Part shown: positions 44,001 through 59,636 of the stretch, piece after piece
How the letters are laid out: each line of letters opens with the position of its first letter
How positions within the stretch are numbered: the stretch's first letter is position 1
Assembly: GCA_021613335.1 (NCBI GenBank)
Contig: JAJTWR010000365.1
Location: 142,501 to 206,500 of the forward strand
Source: Whitmania pigra
Taxonomy: Eukaryota > Annelida > Clitellata > Hirudinida > Haemopidae
DNA length: 64,000 nt
Reading direction: 5' to 3'
Notes under the pieces: model-generated
What the model was told of the DNA's origin: nothing
Seen by the model: the letters and a program-made list of their open reading frames with translations, nothing else
Database searches by the model: none
Position numbers and translations under genes: made by a program

Positions 44001-44330
44001 TTTATATTCTCTTTATTACATTAACAAATGTAAAACTTTTAAAAGAATTAGAAAAACTAAAAGTGTCCATCCTAAGCATTAAATTATTGATAATTTTGAT
44101 TAATAGCATTGGACGTGGTCTGCGTTATCATTATCTCACTTATTTTTGACTATTAAGATTTATTTTTAAAAATATTCTATTCGTTTTCAGTTTAGAATCG
44201 CTGAGTGCGCTGAACGCCTTCAACATCCGTCCTATCTCACCTTTATAAGAACCAGGAGACGATCCTAGTAGGAGTTGTTGTGACTTGTCAGGTGAAATTT
44301 TCGGTCTAGTTCGCTAACGTAACTATCGCT
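41019..44330. promoter_or_regulatory. Shared 3.3-kb upstream region between divergent EHD genes
   Basis: No gene is visible. Both ends carry a CCTTTATA motif about 90-100 bases before the respective start codon: minus strand near 41122-41114 for copy A and plus strand near 44240-44247 for copy B. These may be duplicated core promoter remnants. The middle is AT-rich. A GC-richer patch near 42335-42420 has weak reversed similarity to sequence near 15185 (GTGCCTCGG, then GGTCCTG) and may be an old repeat. Confidence 0.4.
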
Positions 44331-46414
44331 ATGTTTTCCTGGATGAGCAAAGATGGCTCTCGTAAAAAGATTCCCGAGGTTTATGCCAGCGTGGCAGATG
44401 GACTCAAGAAATTGTACAAGCAAAAGATGCTTCCGTTAGAAGAGTTTTATAAATTTCACGACTTCCATTCCCCGTACTTGGACGACCCCGACTTCGATGC
44501 TAAGCCTATGGTTTTGCTCATTGGTCAATATTCTACCGGTAAAACGACGTTCATTCGTTACCTCTTGGAACAGGATTTTCCTGGTTTGCGTATCGGTCCT
44601 GAACCGACAACGGATCGTTTCATTGTGGTGATGGGGGGAGAAACCGAGAACGTAATTCCTGGAAATGCTCTGGTTGTAGACCCAAAGAAACAGTTTCGCC
44701 CTCTGTCCAAATTCGGCAACGCTTTCCTAAACAGGTTTCAGTGCTCTCAAATGTCGAATCCTGTTTTGGACAGTATATCAATTGTAGACACTCCGGGTAT
44801 TTTATCAGGCGAGAAGCAACGTGTTGACAGAGGTTACAACTTTACAGAGGTAGTTCAATGGTTTGCTGAAAGAGTTGATAGAATCATTCTCTTGTTCGAC
44901 GCCCACAAGCTTGACATCTCGGATGAATTCAGAAGGGTTATTGAAGCCATCAAGAGTTACGATGACAAGATCAGGATTGTCTTGAACAAGGCAGACATGG
45001 TCGATCATCAACAGTTGATGAGAGTGTACGGGGCCTTAATGTGGTCCTTGGGAAAGGTCTTCAACACTCCTGAAGTCGTCAGGGTTTACACAGGTTCATT
45101 CTGGAATGAGCAGCTACACTTTGACACAAACAGGAAACTATTTGAATTGGAGGAACAAGATCTCTTTAAGGATTTTCAGAGTCTTCCTCGTAATGCTGCA
45201 CTGAGAAAGCTTAATGACCTCATCAAACGTGCAAGACTTGCCAAGGTTTTTGTATGACTTGTAATTGTTTTAATTGCTTTGTAAGGCTTTCTAACTTTAG
45301 GGTTCCACTTTCTCATCATAATTTGTTAATGTCATGCTTTTTAATGGCATTAATTCTGTCATTGTTATTTCAAATTGATATATTTAAAGTAAATTGTTTT
45401 CCTCAATTCAATCATTTTCTGATGGCAGGTTCATGCCTACATAATCGACCACCTCAAAAAAGAAATGCCGAACTTGTTCGGAAAAGACTCCCGAAAGAAG
45501 GAGCTCATCCAGAAGTTGCCGGAGATATTTGCCGAAATCCAGAGGGAATATCACATCTCGCCAGGAGATTTTCCAGACGTTACCAGAATGCAGGAGCAGC
45601 TTCAATATCACGTACTGTTCATTCTGTTGTTTCAAAGTTCTTCAACACTCCTGTACCAATTTACCAATCTTTGCAGGATTTCTCAAAATTTAACCTCTTG
45701 AAGCCGAGACTTCTCGAGATCGTTGACAAAATGTTGGCAGAGGACATCACTGTTCTCATGAACATGATACCGCACGAGGAGGAAAAGAGAGTCAATGAGA
45801 ACCATGAAGCTGCCACCATCAAGGGTGGTGCTTTCCAGGGATATGACACTCCCTTTGGTGTAGGAAGGTTGGAAGGTGTAGATCAAGGAAGAGGAGATGC
45901 AGAATGGGTTGTCAGTAAGGAGATGTACAAATGGGATTCTGTTTTCCACGTATGTGTTTAATTTATCTTGTACATTGCATCTTATTTCAATGTCATTCTA
46001 TATGGTTTTTCCTACATACATGAAAATGTTTAGTTTTATGCTCATATAATATCCTGCAAATAGCTAGGTTGACTAGTCTAAAACAGATATCAATGCCAAA
46101 TTAATGCTGTATTTGCATTTTGAGTGTTTAACTTTGCATGTTTTCTCAAATAGAGTTTGGGCCCCATAAATGGAAAAATCACCGGGGCTGCTGCTAAACC
46201 CGAATTCCTTAAGTCAAAACTTCCTCAGTCATTATTGTCCAAGATCTGGACTTTGTCTGACATCGATAAGGATGGCATGATGGACTTGGATGAGTTTGCT
46301 CTTGCCATGCACCTCATCAACCTAAAGCTGGAGGGACACGAAATTCCAGCCAAGCTTCCAGCTCACCTCATTCCACCATCGAAATTGGAGGCTTCCACTT
46401 TTGAGAGATTCTGA
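44331..46414 (+). CDS. EHD: EHD family ATPase (copy B), 4 exons
   Basis: Exons 44331-45245, 45429-45611, 45677-45949 and 46154-46414, all phase 0, 543 residues. It has the same domain order as copy A: P-loop GQYSTGKT, DTPG, NKAD, helical region, then an EH domain with DIDKDGMMDLDEF. Exon 1 differs from copy A at only about 17 of 305 residues, while exon 3 differs at roughly a quarter of its residues, including one extra codon. At the DNA level, 44751-44920 matches copy A exactly. The donor after exon 2 is CAC/GTACTG and the second intron is only 65 bases. A polyadenylation signal follows at 46521. Both copies look fully functional; whether they differ in role cannot be read from the sequence. 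Confidence 0.97.
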
Positions 46415-46520
46415 AGTTATTCTTTTTCAATGTTTTCATAGTATTTTGAGGCATTTTCTAATTGTAACATGCTCCAAATTTGTGAATGCTTAGAGACAAT
46501 AATGTTTTTTCTTTCTGAAA

Positions 46521-46526
46521 AATAAA
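46521..46526 (+). promoter_or_regulatory. Polyadenylation signal, EHD copy B
   Basis: AATAAA 107 bases after the stop codon of EHD copy B. Confidence 0.7.
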
Positions 46527-47562
46527 GGACATTACATTTAGTCTGCTTACGGTGATTAACTATTTTTGTACTTTGTATTATTTTTATCAGTATTTTTTTT
46601 TTTTTGCTTAGATCTTTTTCTTCCTCTTTCCTATGTGTTGGATGCTTATATGAAATTGTCTAGTGGTTTGATGTAATTTCAGTATTAACTTTGAGGATAT
46701 TGCTTATAAGAATCATGCTATCATTTTATTGAGCCCAGGGATATCATAACAATGTCAGGATCCATTTGCAAAAATTAGCCCTTGAGACAACTCATAAATT
46801 TATGGGACAATTTAGTCTGGTAGCCAATTGCTACAAATACTCTGCATTTATCATTCTTAAATGTTGGCAATTTACAATTCATTGAATTTATGCCAATTTG
46901 TCTGGGTTTATGGCTTTAGTTGCTCTGTTATTATTGCTCAAGGATTATTATAATACTGCTTGTCACTGCATAGCAATTTCTCATCTGACAATATCATTTT
47001 GACTGCTCCAAATTGTTGTATGATAAAGATATTAATATTCTATATTACTTTTGTGACATCTTAATTTTGATGCCTACATTCCACATTGTTTTGTGTCATT
47101 CCAGACTATTTGACAATCACAGGTTTACTAGCATGCATTGGCAATCCGGACTAATATGATCGTGCATCACATATCTGAGTAGTTGCCCACATTTATATCG
47201 AAGATGTCACATGTGTCTTGATTCGGTGGTTCTGCACAAAGTTATTGCCTGGATGTGAGTGCCTTCCTGAAGCCTGCAATCATTTACATGTAAACACTTA
47301 CTTCGACATTTGCAATAGTTTTTTGTTTCTTGTGATTTCGTGTTTTTGCAATCTAGGCAATTTCAGACCTATTTTCTCCATGGATTTAATTTGTTGAAAA
47401 GGTGATTCTAACTATCAGCTCGTTGCATTAAAATAAGGGTTTCACATTCCGTACCTTTCGTAACACATCTTAAAGCCGGGAGCTAAGATCAGAACATACA
47501 CCCAAAATTTTATATATTGTATATATATACATATAATGCACTACAACTGATTTCCACGAGAA

Positions 47563-47568
47563 TTTATT
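47563..47568 (-). promoter_or_regulatory. Polyadenylation signal, RPB5
   Basis: TTTATT on plus reads AATAAA on minus, about 75 bases after the RPB5 stop codon. Confidence 0.6.
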
Positions 47569-47642
47569 TATGAAGTAACAGAAATGTATTAAAATTTTGG
47601 ACATTCGCCCGAAGCGCCAGAGTTTTTGTTCACGAGGAAGCA

Positions 47643-50009
47643 TCAGACGACCAGTCTGTAGGACACGTATCTTCCCGCTGTTTCTGAAGGTCTCACTATT
47701 TTGACAACCTGTCCCTTTGTGAGACCAAAGTATCGAGCTATGGCATCCCCAGACTGGATCCTGGGCAACTGGCTCTCTTTTAATTTGCTGGAAATAATAT
47801 TAATGAATTATTAAACACAAAGTGGCAGTGAACAAGAGTATCATTGAAATTAATGAGAAGGCTCTAAATCACGAGCTTCGAGTTTACTGTTCCCATTCAG
47901 GTTTTACAGATGTGATATCTACATAGCTTTATGAGCCACATACATTTAATAGGAACTCTTTTTAAGAGTGATTAACTTAAGTCTTTCTAAATGAAAAAAT
48001 TTCTTGGCATTTTGGAATCTCCAAAGCAGTATGAAACTCACTATCTCTGCAAAAGTTCCCTCTTTTCATCCTGCGTCAATACGACGTGTTCGGGGACGAG
48101 CTGGTGTTCCGTGACGTTGACGAGGAGTTCGGACTCGAAAAACATCTCCAAGATGTACTTGGGGGCCATGTCTTGCAAGGCCTGTCTTGCAGAGGGTGTC
48201 ATGGCCTGACGAACGACTATGATCGCACGAGATATGTTCTCCTCCTGCATCTTCTGGCAGTAAGTTTTGATGATTTTTATGCCAACTCTTTCGTCCTCGG
48301 GGAAGAAGACAAATAGTTGGTCTGGAAATTCATTGCATTAACGGTTAAAATTGAATAACAACCATGCTCAATCTACAGTACAGCATTAGAGAAGAAAAAT
48401 ATATTGCTTCATCACAGCTCGATGTTTGAATACCAATCATGTTCCATAAGCCATAAACAGACCTTCACCTTGCCAGTAGAATTAATATCTTAACTAGTAA
48501 TTGAGTAATTAAACTAATTATTAACAATTCCTGACTAAATCGTCGATGTCAATGTAATTACCTGTTGGATCATCGTTGTGGGCCACCAGAAATGTTAAGG
48601 ATGTTCTCAGCTGACATTTGCTACTGAAAACGTACCACAACTTTAAATGCGGGTGCATTTGATGGACAATGAAAATGGTGGATAATCAAAATGTAAATTA
48701 GCAATTAGGCAATTCTTGATTAACTACTAATAAATTGGTGAAACTTTTGAACAGTGGGCATTATTAATTATGATAAGAGTTTTACAGAATCCTGAACAAA
48801 AAACCAAAGAGCTCCTGACAGTACATAAACTAAATAATATTAATGTTTAATTAATTCAATGTAAACTCCAGTGGATACTAACGTATCACCATACTGTTGT
48901 TTGAATTGATCCAGTGTCATATCCAACTCACCCTGTGTCACCAAGTACATCCTGTCATGACATAACTGGAAATAGAAATAGATCACATAATTATGGTTCT
49001 TACTAGCTAATATGTTATTAGTTAACGAATATTAAATACACTGAGACAAACTTGAAAAAACAATAAAAAAAGAACCGGAGCAAAGCTGTTTTGGTGACAG
49101 TGTGCAATTGAATAATATTGTTGGCTTGCATAGGTGCATGTTTTGGATGATGTTCCACTCATGAAACTTTGGACGGTTCTCCTTAGCACACGGGACCATA
49201 TTTAAAAATTGATTTCAGGAGGGTTCAATATGACAATTGTGGCCGAAGATCCACTGCCCGGTATACAATTCATTGCTGACAATGACACACCCAAATTTCT
49301 TCTCTTCATCACCATCAAACTACTCAAGGGATCATCAAGGCAACATCTCGATGGACCTCGAGCCCCACTTTCTGACTGTGTTTGTTTTGACAGAGTTGAG
49401 CATTATTTATAGTCAACAAAACAAGGAAGATGTGTAGAATGGTGTAAATATAAAAAAAAAATACAATTGATGAGTGAATTACATGAATGCTGTTTTCAGC
49501 CACACCATTTCAAGTCATTGCCTGACAAAATGTGACAAGTTTTAATGTGGCAATCTTACTTTCACTGCACTACTAGCCTATTATTTGTTAACTTCTAGTT
49601 TGAATTTGAGTCAATTAAATGCTTTTTGTTTCAGATGTTGCACAGTTTTTATTAATTCAGAGCTTTGTGTTGTGGAAATGCATTGACGATAACCACCCAA
49701 ATACTAATATATATGGTATTGTTATATTCTAATTACTTTCACGTGTCTGCAGCATTTTATATAGCCTTGGGATATAAAAATATTATAAAATCAAATGACC
49801 TGGCTTACTCAAGGGCTCATTTAATACAAAAGCCAACAAAATTAAAAACAATAAAACAATAATAAAAACGCCTCAAAATTTGTATTTCAAAAAATTTCAT
49901 CCCAACTGGAATGATTGAGAGTTGTCATGCAATAATCCAAACATGCCCTTACCTGCATGAGAGTGCGCCTAACTTTCCACAATCTTTCGAGTTCCAGGTC
50001 ATCATCCAT
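47643..50009 (-). CDS. POLR2E: RNA polymerase subunit RPB5 (RPABC1), 5 exons
   Basis: Subunit shared by RNA polymerases I, II and III, in the nucleus. Exons 50009-49953, 48965-48883, 48623-48562, 48321-48042 and 47787-47643, with phases 0, 2, 1 and 2 all matching. 208 residues against about 210 in animals. It starts [16 protein letters not shown]. The N-terminal jaw part follows ([15 protein letters not shown], then [10 protein letters not shown]). A hinge is [13 protein letters not shown]. The C-terminal assembly domain holds [15 protein letters not shown], then [19 protein letters not shown] sequence with Asp-Ala-Ile-Ala, and ends [20 protein letters not shown]. It is a complete, undamaged housekeeping gene, transcribed toward EHD copy B. 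Confidence 0.97.
48966..49952 (-). other. RPB5 first intron
   Basis: A 987-bp intron after a 19-codon first exon. Nothing recognisable inside; two overlapping plus-strand frames near 49210-49440 have no family pattern. Confidence 0.6.
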
Positions 50010-51080
50010 AATTCTCAAATAATTAAGTAGTTAATAAGAAAGTTAATGTGGAGTAACTATAAGCTCTTTACGAGAGACCAGTCTTCGCCGCAAACATCAA
50101 CCTAACAAAGATATTATATTCCTAGTTCGTTTAATGTTCAAATGTCTCAATATTTTTACAATTTAATTTATTTTTAATTTAATAATTTTGTGTTTATTTA
50201 TAAACCATAGATTTATGAAATACTATTATTTTTAGCAATAAGTACAATCATGTGTAACGCAACACCGGAACCGAAAAAGATAAAAATAATTCTTTATCAT
50301 TATTAAACTTTATCAAAACTTTTTTTAGATAATTTTTTGGAGTCAGCTGTAATAATTTCTCCATTAAAATAAATGAAGGTGTTAAAAAAGTAATAGTCTG
50401 ATGAATCAGGATCAAACGTATAATTAAATGTTAATCACTACAAATTTTTGAAGTACAAAACAAAGGTTTCCTTTTTATAATCCTGTTTTCTTAAGTTACA
50501 ATTATTCCGAGTGTAGCCACTTAATATCATGAAAATGTGATTCTTACAAGTGGTCTTGAGATCACTATTGGCATGGACATAAATAATGATAATAATCATG
50601 ATCATGAACAATTTTAAATTCAAATGAAGTTCATATAGCAAACTTAAAATTTAATAGCTTAAATGCCTAACATATTTAGAAGCATCTGTTATACGTGCTG
50701 CTCACTTATTATAGAGCGATAAGTTTCATTATTCCTTTTCCGGAAGCTTCCCTGTTGTCCCATCTAATATTAATAACATTTATTTATCAGGGCATGACGA
50801 ACATGATCTTGTTGGAATAAAGCAAGTTATTGAATCATGAATGCAAGGACGTCATTTGGGGAGGAGGGAAGTGGGAGCAACTTTTAAATTATAATATTTG
50901 GAAACTACATTTCAAATGCTTTGTAAAAACGTTCGTATATCTATTATAGGGAGATTTTCAGTTTTTTTTAATTATTAGGAATTTATGGAATTCGTTTAAG
51001 TTTCTTTTATTTAATAACCACGCAGCTCCGACTGACAAAATATGTATTAAAATGTTCATCATGATTTTTACTTTCGAGAT
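50010..51080. other. Intergenic, AT-rich
   Basis: RPB5 promoter side followed by about 1 kb of AT-rich DNA. No element or gene recognised. Confidence 0.55.
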
Positions 51081-52360
51081 ATACATGCTTTATAATGTCT
51101 CGAACCAGGTCCCACGAGAGAGGGGAGCAGCCGGCACCAGGACCTAGAAAAGTTTATGGGCCCATGAGAATTAGAGCTCAAAATTGAAATGGGCTTACAA
51201 TTACTCATAAAATTTTTATTGTTACTTTGATGCTGAAATGGAAATTCCTGATTCCTCAGAATATATACATATACATACATATAAGCTTCCTATATTATGT
51301 CTTTGATGCAGCAAACTGGTCAATGACATAAGCAAAATCTCTTTTTTCCAATGTCTCTCTTGCAACTTTAAGAAGAGCAAGATCACCAGTGGTACACAAT
51401 CTTTTTTTGGCAGAGGGCTACAAACAGAATTCGGAAAACCTCCGGGCGCCGGGCCAATGAGACCGTGTAAAATAGATTCCAAATTTTATTCCTCATCAAC
51501 ATCAAGGCAATGCAAGCAATAAGACACATGTACTGGAGAATAAGGATAAAGTTGTGAACTAGACAGGCATAGCAAATCTTGACAATTTTAAGTTAACCAG
51601 AGTACACACGTGACGGCTGAGGCTGCATGTCTGCAACAAGCTTTGATATATCAGGCTGTTCGTAATTTTTACAACGATCGAAAATAATCAAATATCAAAA
51701 ATGGCAGAGACGTGTATGTATTGCATATCAGATAGAATTTTTTAAATTCAGCAGCAATCCAAATTTTGTGCTCAGGTCTTTTAGTCGTAAAAAGTGTTGA
51801 CATCTATTGAATTCGATCAAATATGCTCTTCATAACTCGCTCAATTTCTTCTTCTTCTGTTGAAAGTCCTTCATATCTTTCCAGTTCTTCAGGAATCTTC
51901 CAAGGTCGGCTAACTCTTCTGTCCACCTCAATCCCCCAGGCCGTGCATTTTGTTTTGGCGTTTTCTAAAGAAATTTGGCTCAAATCATCATTCTTTCAAA
52001 TCATCGTTCTTGCTCTAAAGATTCAATATCAGTTGCTGCTTCCTTGAAATTCATAGTTGGATCTTGTAGGCGCATCTGTAACCGATCAACTTTTTCAAGA
52101 ATGGCACTCCAGAAAACTAAGAAGCTAAAATTTAATCCGCCAGTTCTACATCTGTTCTGGCAATAGTTTAGTCCTCCGATAATTTGTCTGGCAGCCACAC
52201 TACACTATAGTTTATCCATTTCTTCATGGATAGCTTTAACTGCTGCTAATCGTGCGCTCCACCGTGTTTCAGATTCCAGCTTTACAATGATGGGCACAGC
52301 TTTTTTAAACTCGTCCACAGTGGGTAGCAGATATATGATACGTCTGATGTAGCGAGAAAA
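51080..52360 (-). mobile_element. hAT transposon fragment (family A)
   Basis: Minus-strand coding remnants run from about 52345 down to 51820. They contain the hAT pieces LESETRWSARLAAVKAIHEE and LNFSFLVFWSAILEKVDRLQ, which are typical of ZMYM/DUF4371-type hAT transposases. A stop lies between the pieces. The DNA at about 51570-51715 is clearly similar to 57160-57300, and 52245-52345 to 60445-60540, both in the same direction, so this is the same family as the element at 57032-60787. No terminal repeats were found here. The GC-rich part at 51080-51480 is assigned by position only. Confidence 0.6.
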
Positions 52361-54047
52361 AAGGTTTTAAAAAAGCAATGTTGATAGAAAAACAATTGTT
52401 CAAAATTTTGTTAAGCAAATGTCAAATATTAACGATTTAAATCGATAAAAAATGCCGGCAGCTGTCTGGTAGGGAGTTTTAGACAGCAACAACTCCATTC
52501 AAAAAAACATCTTTAGTGGAATAGCCGAGCAGTTCGTGTATTACTTAAAGCGATGTCCACGTGTGCGATTGCGATTGTAGAATACATAAAAGAACACTTA
52601 CAACGAAACCGTTTAATAATTTAAACGAAAAGCATAAATCTAAAAATAACTCGATATTCGAGTGTTTTCAGCCCTTCACCCCAGAATCTTAAGTCGAGTC
52701 AGATACTGTTGGTGTCAAATACTCCTTAATGGAGTAGATTCTTGGCATTGGAAATGCCACACGACTGGATTTTCAATCATGGATGCATTCAAGAAGGTTT
52801 GTGCATGTTGATTTGGATCCGAAGAAACCGTATTGCTGATTTTTGTTTTATGAGGCTATTTGCTGCGAGGTGCATTAGTAGTTTTTTTATTCATCATTTT
52901 TTTTCATAATTCAACAAGTACACGTGATTGAGATGGGATGGTTGAACGATTTTTGTGATCGGGATTTCCACTCATCTAATAACTTACAAGTTTTCATAGA
53001 CATGTCGAAAATATGGTAATGGAATTTCCAAACTACAAAAACATTTTTAAAGTAAAATATTTGGCATGGTATCAGGACAGGCAGAAGTTGAATTATTAAG
53101 ATTTTTTTTATAGTTTGGGTGACTATTTCTGTGGTGAAATCAATCAGACCAAAATCAGTCTTTGCTTAAATTGCCTGAATTTAGTAAATTCTTTGCAAAT
53201 TAAATGTTATCGTTCAGATCACAAACACATCCTCTTGCTTTCATCGCCTCCAATATTTTAATTTCGTTTTGTAGATTGGGCGGTTTAAAAGTTTAATGGC
53301 ATTTAATTTAATTGAATATCTGCTTGAGTCTCTAATCTTTACTATTATCGATATGAACCTGTTTATCGCATCAAGAACATATCCTTTAAACAAGTTCCAA
53401 CATTCATTAACAGAAAAACATCTCTGGTAATTCGAATTCCAATCCTGCATGTAAAAATAATTGTTTATGAGATCAAAATTTCCTCTTCTATAATCTCTAA
53501 AATGCGTGATTGGATTGACTGATCTGATTGCTTTGTACTGTGTCAGACCTCACGAGATTGACGCTTGTTGCTCACTCTTGGAATGCCTTGCTGACTCTCG
53601 CTATATTCTTCTGTCCGAGGGTGATCTCAGGCCCTGAACGCGGACATTAAAATTTGATGAGGATTTTCTTTGTCTTTTACAATTCTGAGTCGATTTCTTG
53701 TGCATTGATTGCTTTTGAAAGGCTGAGAAAATAAAGGAAACAAAATAATAATAGGGTAAAATGTAGAAGTTAATGTAGGGGGTTGGACTACAAAAAAAAC
53801 ACTTTGGACAAAATCCCTGTTTATGGATAAACAAAAAGTTGCTTTTTAAGCAACGTGGTCCATATTAATACGTACTTTTGAATTACGTCATTTAGTTCTG
53901 AATGCTGAAAAGCTTAAATACTACAATCTTTCAAATCTCAAGTGTTTACGCATTTAATCATCAACGATAATATATTATCTGATATTGCATTTGTTGTTAA
54001 TTTAACAGTTTGTAATTGTATTTTTAAATAAATTCAGAATCAGAGCC
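52361..54047. other. Intergenic, AT-rich
   Basis: About 1.7 kb with no supportable gene. Short minus-strand frames (53241-53450, 53601-53834) show no family pattern. Confidence 0.5.
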
Positions 54048-56891
<2,844 letters not shown>

Positions 56892-57013
56892 CAAAGATGA
56901 TGCTCTTGTCTACTGAATATTTTGAAATGAAACCATTTGTTGCTGAATTATTTAGTTTAGTTTATGGTTGTTTCTAATTCACTTAACATTGTAATTTCTG
57001 ACTAATTTAAGCA

Positions 57014-57019
57014 AATAAA
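57014..57019 (+). promoter_or_regulatory. Polyadenylation signal, propeller-like gene
   Basis: AATAAA 123 bases after the stop at 56891 and 13 bases before the hAT terminal repeat. Confidence 0.5.
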
Positions 57020-58160
57020 ACTTGCTGGATGCAGTGGCGTAGCTAGGGTATTTTGCGCCCTGGAACAAACTATAAAATTGGCGCCCCCATCCACCCCTTT
57101 TAATCACATTTTAAATTTTGATGAAAAATTGTAAAACTAGATTGGCTGGTGTTAATAGTTAATCTTGACAATTTTAAGTTGACGAGAGAACACAACGTGA
57201 TGGCTGAGGCTGGATGTTTGCAACAAGCTTTGAGATATCAGGCTATTTGTAGTTTTATAACGATGGAAAATAATTAAATATCAAAAATGGCAGAGGCTAT
57301 GGAGGTCTACTGAGTCGAAGTGTATGGAAAACTGCAAAATCACAAGGCACGATTATTGGTTGGGCATAGCTGCCATGGAATTAGTCAGCAATTCGGCTGT
57401 TTGTTAGTCCAGTGAGAAATTATTTTTTGAATTTAGAGTTATACGTCGGTGCTTCCTCCGTACTCATTCTCGAATCCTGAAAATTGACTGAAAGACATTT
57501 ATTTTAATTTTCTTATCAGCCTTCGCGGTCCACAGGACGGCTGGTCGCGGGCCTGAGGCTATGCACTATTGGCTTAGATGATCCTGCCCCATCGTAACGG
57601 AGACAGACACAGGAATAGCAAAAGAACTTGGGAGTCTGGGGCTTCTAAAATACGTCAAGCGAAGTAAGCAGCAATGAAACCATTAGCAGAAATGGCAAAG
57701 TTAAGAAAACTGGACCACTTCTTCGCTGTTCAACCAATATAAATGTCGAAGAAGAGTGGTGAATTTGCAGAACCTGATCATTCTGAAGATGCTCCAGCAG
57801 AAATGGCTAATGATGCTGACAAAGAAAATGCAAAAGTAGTAATTTGTCTAATTGAAGAACATATAGAAATGAAGGCTGATAGTATAGAAGCTGAAGTTGA
57901 GGGCTCACAAGAGGGCAATGACACTGAACTTTGGCCATCCATTATTTTAAATCAGATGCAGGAATACTGGCTGAAAAGTGGTGCATCAACAGTTCAGCAC
58001 TGTTGTAAGAAAAGTTTGTTCTCTGCGCACCCGGTGCAGCAACCTAGAAAATACCGCAATATTCCGTTAATGTGCACGCTTGGGCTGAAACGAGTAGTTA
58101 GTGTTATTAAATTTAATGTCGAGCGTTAGCATTCAGAGGTGACAACGAATTGGTTGGATC

Positions 58161-59636
58161 GGATCTTTTCCAGATAAGCCTCGCCATTAATGAAAAAGTG
58201 CACGCGCGAAAAGTTAAGTCCCGCCACTTTTTGCCAGCTCCTATTTAATGCACGCACACAACCTTGACCTATTTCTGATGTCTAGACATTTGAATATTTA
58301 AACGCATGCCATAAAAACAACTCCTTATCCGCCTCTAGGCTCATTTTGTGCAAACATTTCCTACGTTGACGCTTTCGACTTTCGTTCATGACAAGGAGAC
58401 GGCAATACGTTAATCAAACTAAAAACTTTGTGGATCCAACGACTGGAGCTCACACAAAAACCATTTGGAGGCAAAGGTACCGAAATACGGACCTTTTCAT
58501 GCAAATTATTAATGACATGTTTCAATTTCACCATCATCAATAAAAAATAAAATACAAATTCTTACTCTACATAAATAACATACCTGACCTGCGCAAGACC
58601 TCGAATGTTGTTTGCAAGCTTTTTGCTGACGATGTCAAACTGTACAGTACGAACGGATTCTCTCCAAGCCAACTACAATTTGCTCTTGACAAAGTGGCCC
58701 ACTGGAGTGACAAATGGCAACTACAACGTGCGCCTTACAAATGTCAAGTTTTCTCTATAACAGGACGCAAACAGACAGGAGGATCCCATGAATATTTCAT
58801 CGACGGGCATGTCCTACAGCATGTCGACAAGATCAGAGATTTAGGGATTATAGTGGATCCATACCTGAAGTTTGACTCGCACATTGAAGCCATCACCAAA
58901 AGAGCTGCTACAGTCTCCTGGATGATCCGAACCTCTTTTTCTTCCAAATATGGGGATATTTTAAAGTTTGCCTTCTGTACATATGTGAGACCAATACTTG
59001 AATATGGCTCCCCTGTCTGGAATCCACACCATAAATATTTAATTGACAAAATAGAAAATGTTCAAAGGCGATTCACTAAGTCAATTCCATCCGTGGCATC
59101 TTATCCGTATATGGAGAGACTAAGGTTGTTCAGGCTTCCAACCTTGGAAAGGCGGCGACTTCTGGCTGATTTAACACTTGGCTTCAAAATATTACATGGC
59201 TTTACGAACACCTTTCTAATACATTCCATCCTTGCACAAAACTACACAGGAACAAGAGGACGTTGTCTCAAACTTAAGCAAAGTAATTATTATATAGACA
59301 ATGTTAAATTCTCCTTTTGCAATAGAATTGTAAGGCCATGGAACGCATTTCTGGGTGATGTCAACCTCTAAATCAACCACGGTCTCCCGCTTCAACTTAA
59401 TAATACGTGACTTAGACTTCAGTCAATACTTAAATTACATTTAATCTATTTGCTGCTCCTGTACACACCGGTCGATGTCTTTTGTTTTTTGTTGTTTTTT
59501 TTTCGCAATTGGGTCAGTGCTCCAATTGGGCCCTTCAATTGTATCTAATAAAAAAAAGTTTTATATCCTCTTTGTTATAATCATATTTTGGGTGAAGGGA
59601 GTTAACTTTTTGGCAGGGCTTATCTGGAAAAGATCC
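58161..59636. mobile_element. Merlin-type DNA transposon inserted in hAT
   Basis: The ends are GGATCTTTTCCAGATAAGCC and its exact reverse complement. Exact 8-bp direct repeats GTTGGATC flank it (58153-58160 and 59637-59644), matching the 8-9 bp duplications and GG-starting ends of Merlin elements. Inside, 58395-58480 encodes YVNQTKNFVDPTTGAHTKTI, the hallmark NFVDPxTGAHT segment of Merlin/IS1595-like DDE transposases. Only this C-terminal piece is visible, so it is a deletion derivative; a LINE fragment fills most of the rest. Confidence 0.8.
58540..59558 (+). mobile_element. Non-LTR retrotransposon (LINE) fragment, 5' truncated
   Basis: An open frame from about 58547 to 59371 begins within a reverse transcriptase. 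It includes the catalytic FADD box (58622-58633, KLFADDVKLY). The usual downstream pattern follows: AHWSDKWQLQ, KIRDLGIIVDPYLKFDSHI, YVRPILEYGSPVWNPHH, ENVQRRFTKSI and LERRRLLADLTLGFKILHG. This fits the Jockey/CR1-like LINE group. It ends in TCTAATAAAAAAAAG, a 3' tail typical of LINE insertion. The unbroken frame of about 270 codons suggests a fairly recent insertion. No target duplication could be set. Confidence 0.82.

Larger units (their letters stand above)
46415..47642. other. Tail-to-tail intergenic region
   Basis: Holds the 3' UTR of EHD copy B and that of RPB5 on the opposite strand. A short TATATATACATATA run lies near 47517-47536. No gene seen. Confidence 0.6.

Noticed and set aside
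45254..45961. A 235-codon plus-strand frame over EHD copy B exons 2 and 3
   Set aside because: It reads through introns and in the wrong frame for exon 2. The spliced EHD frame matches the family exactly.
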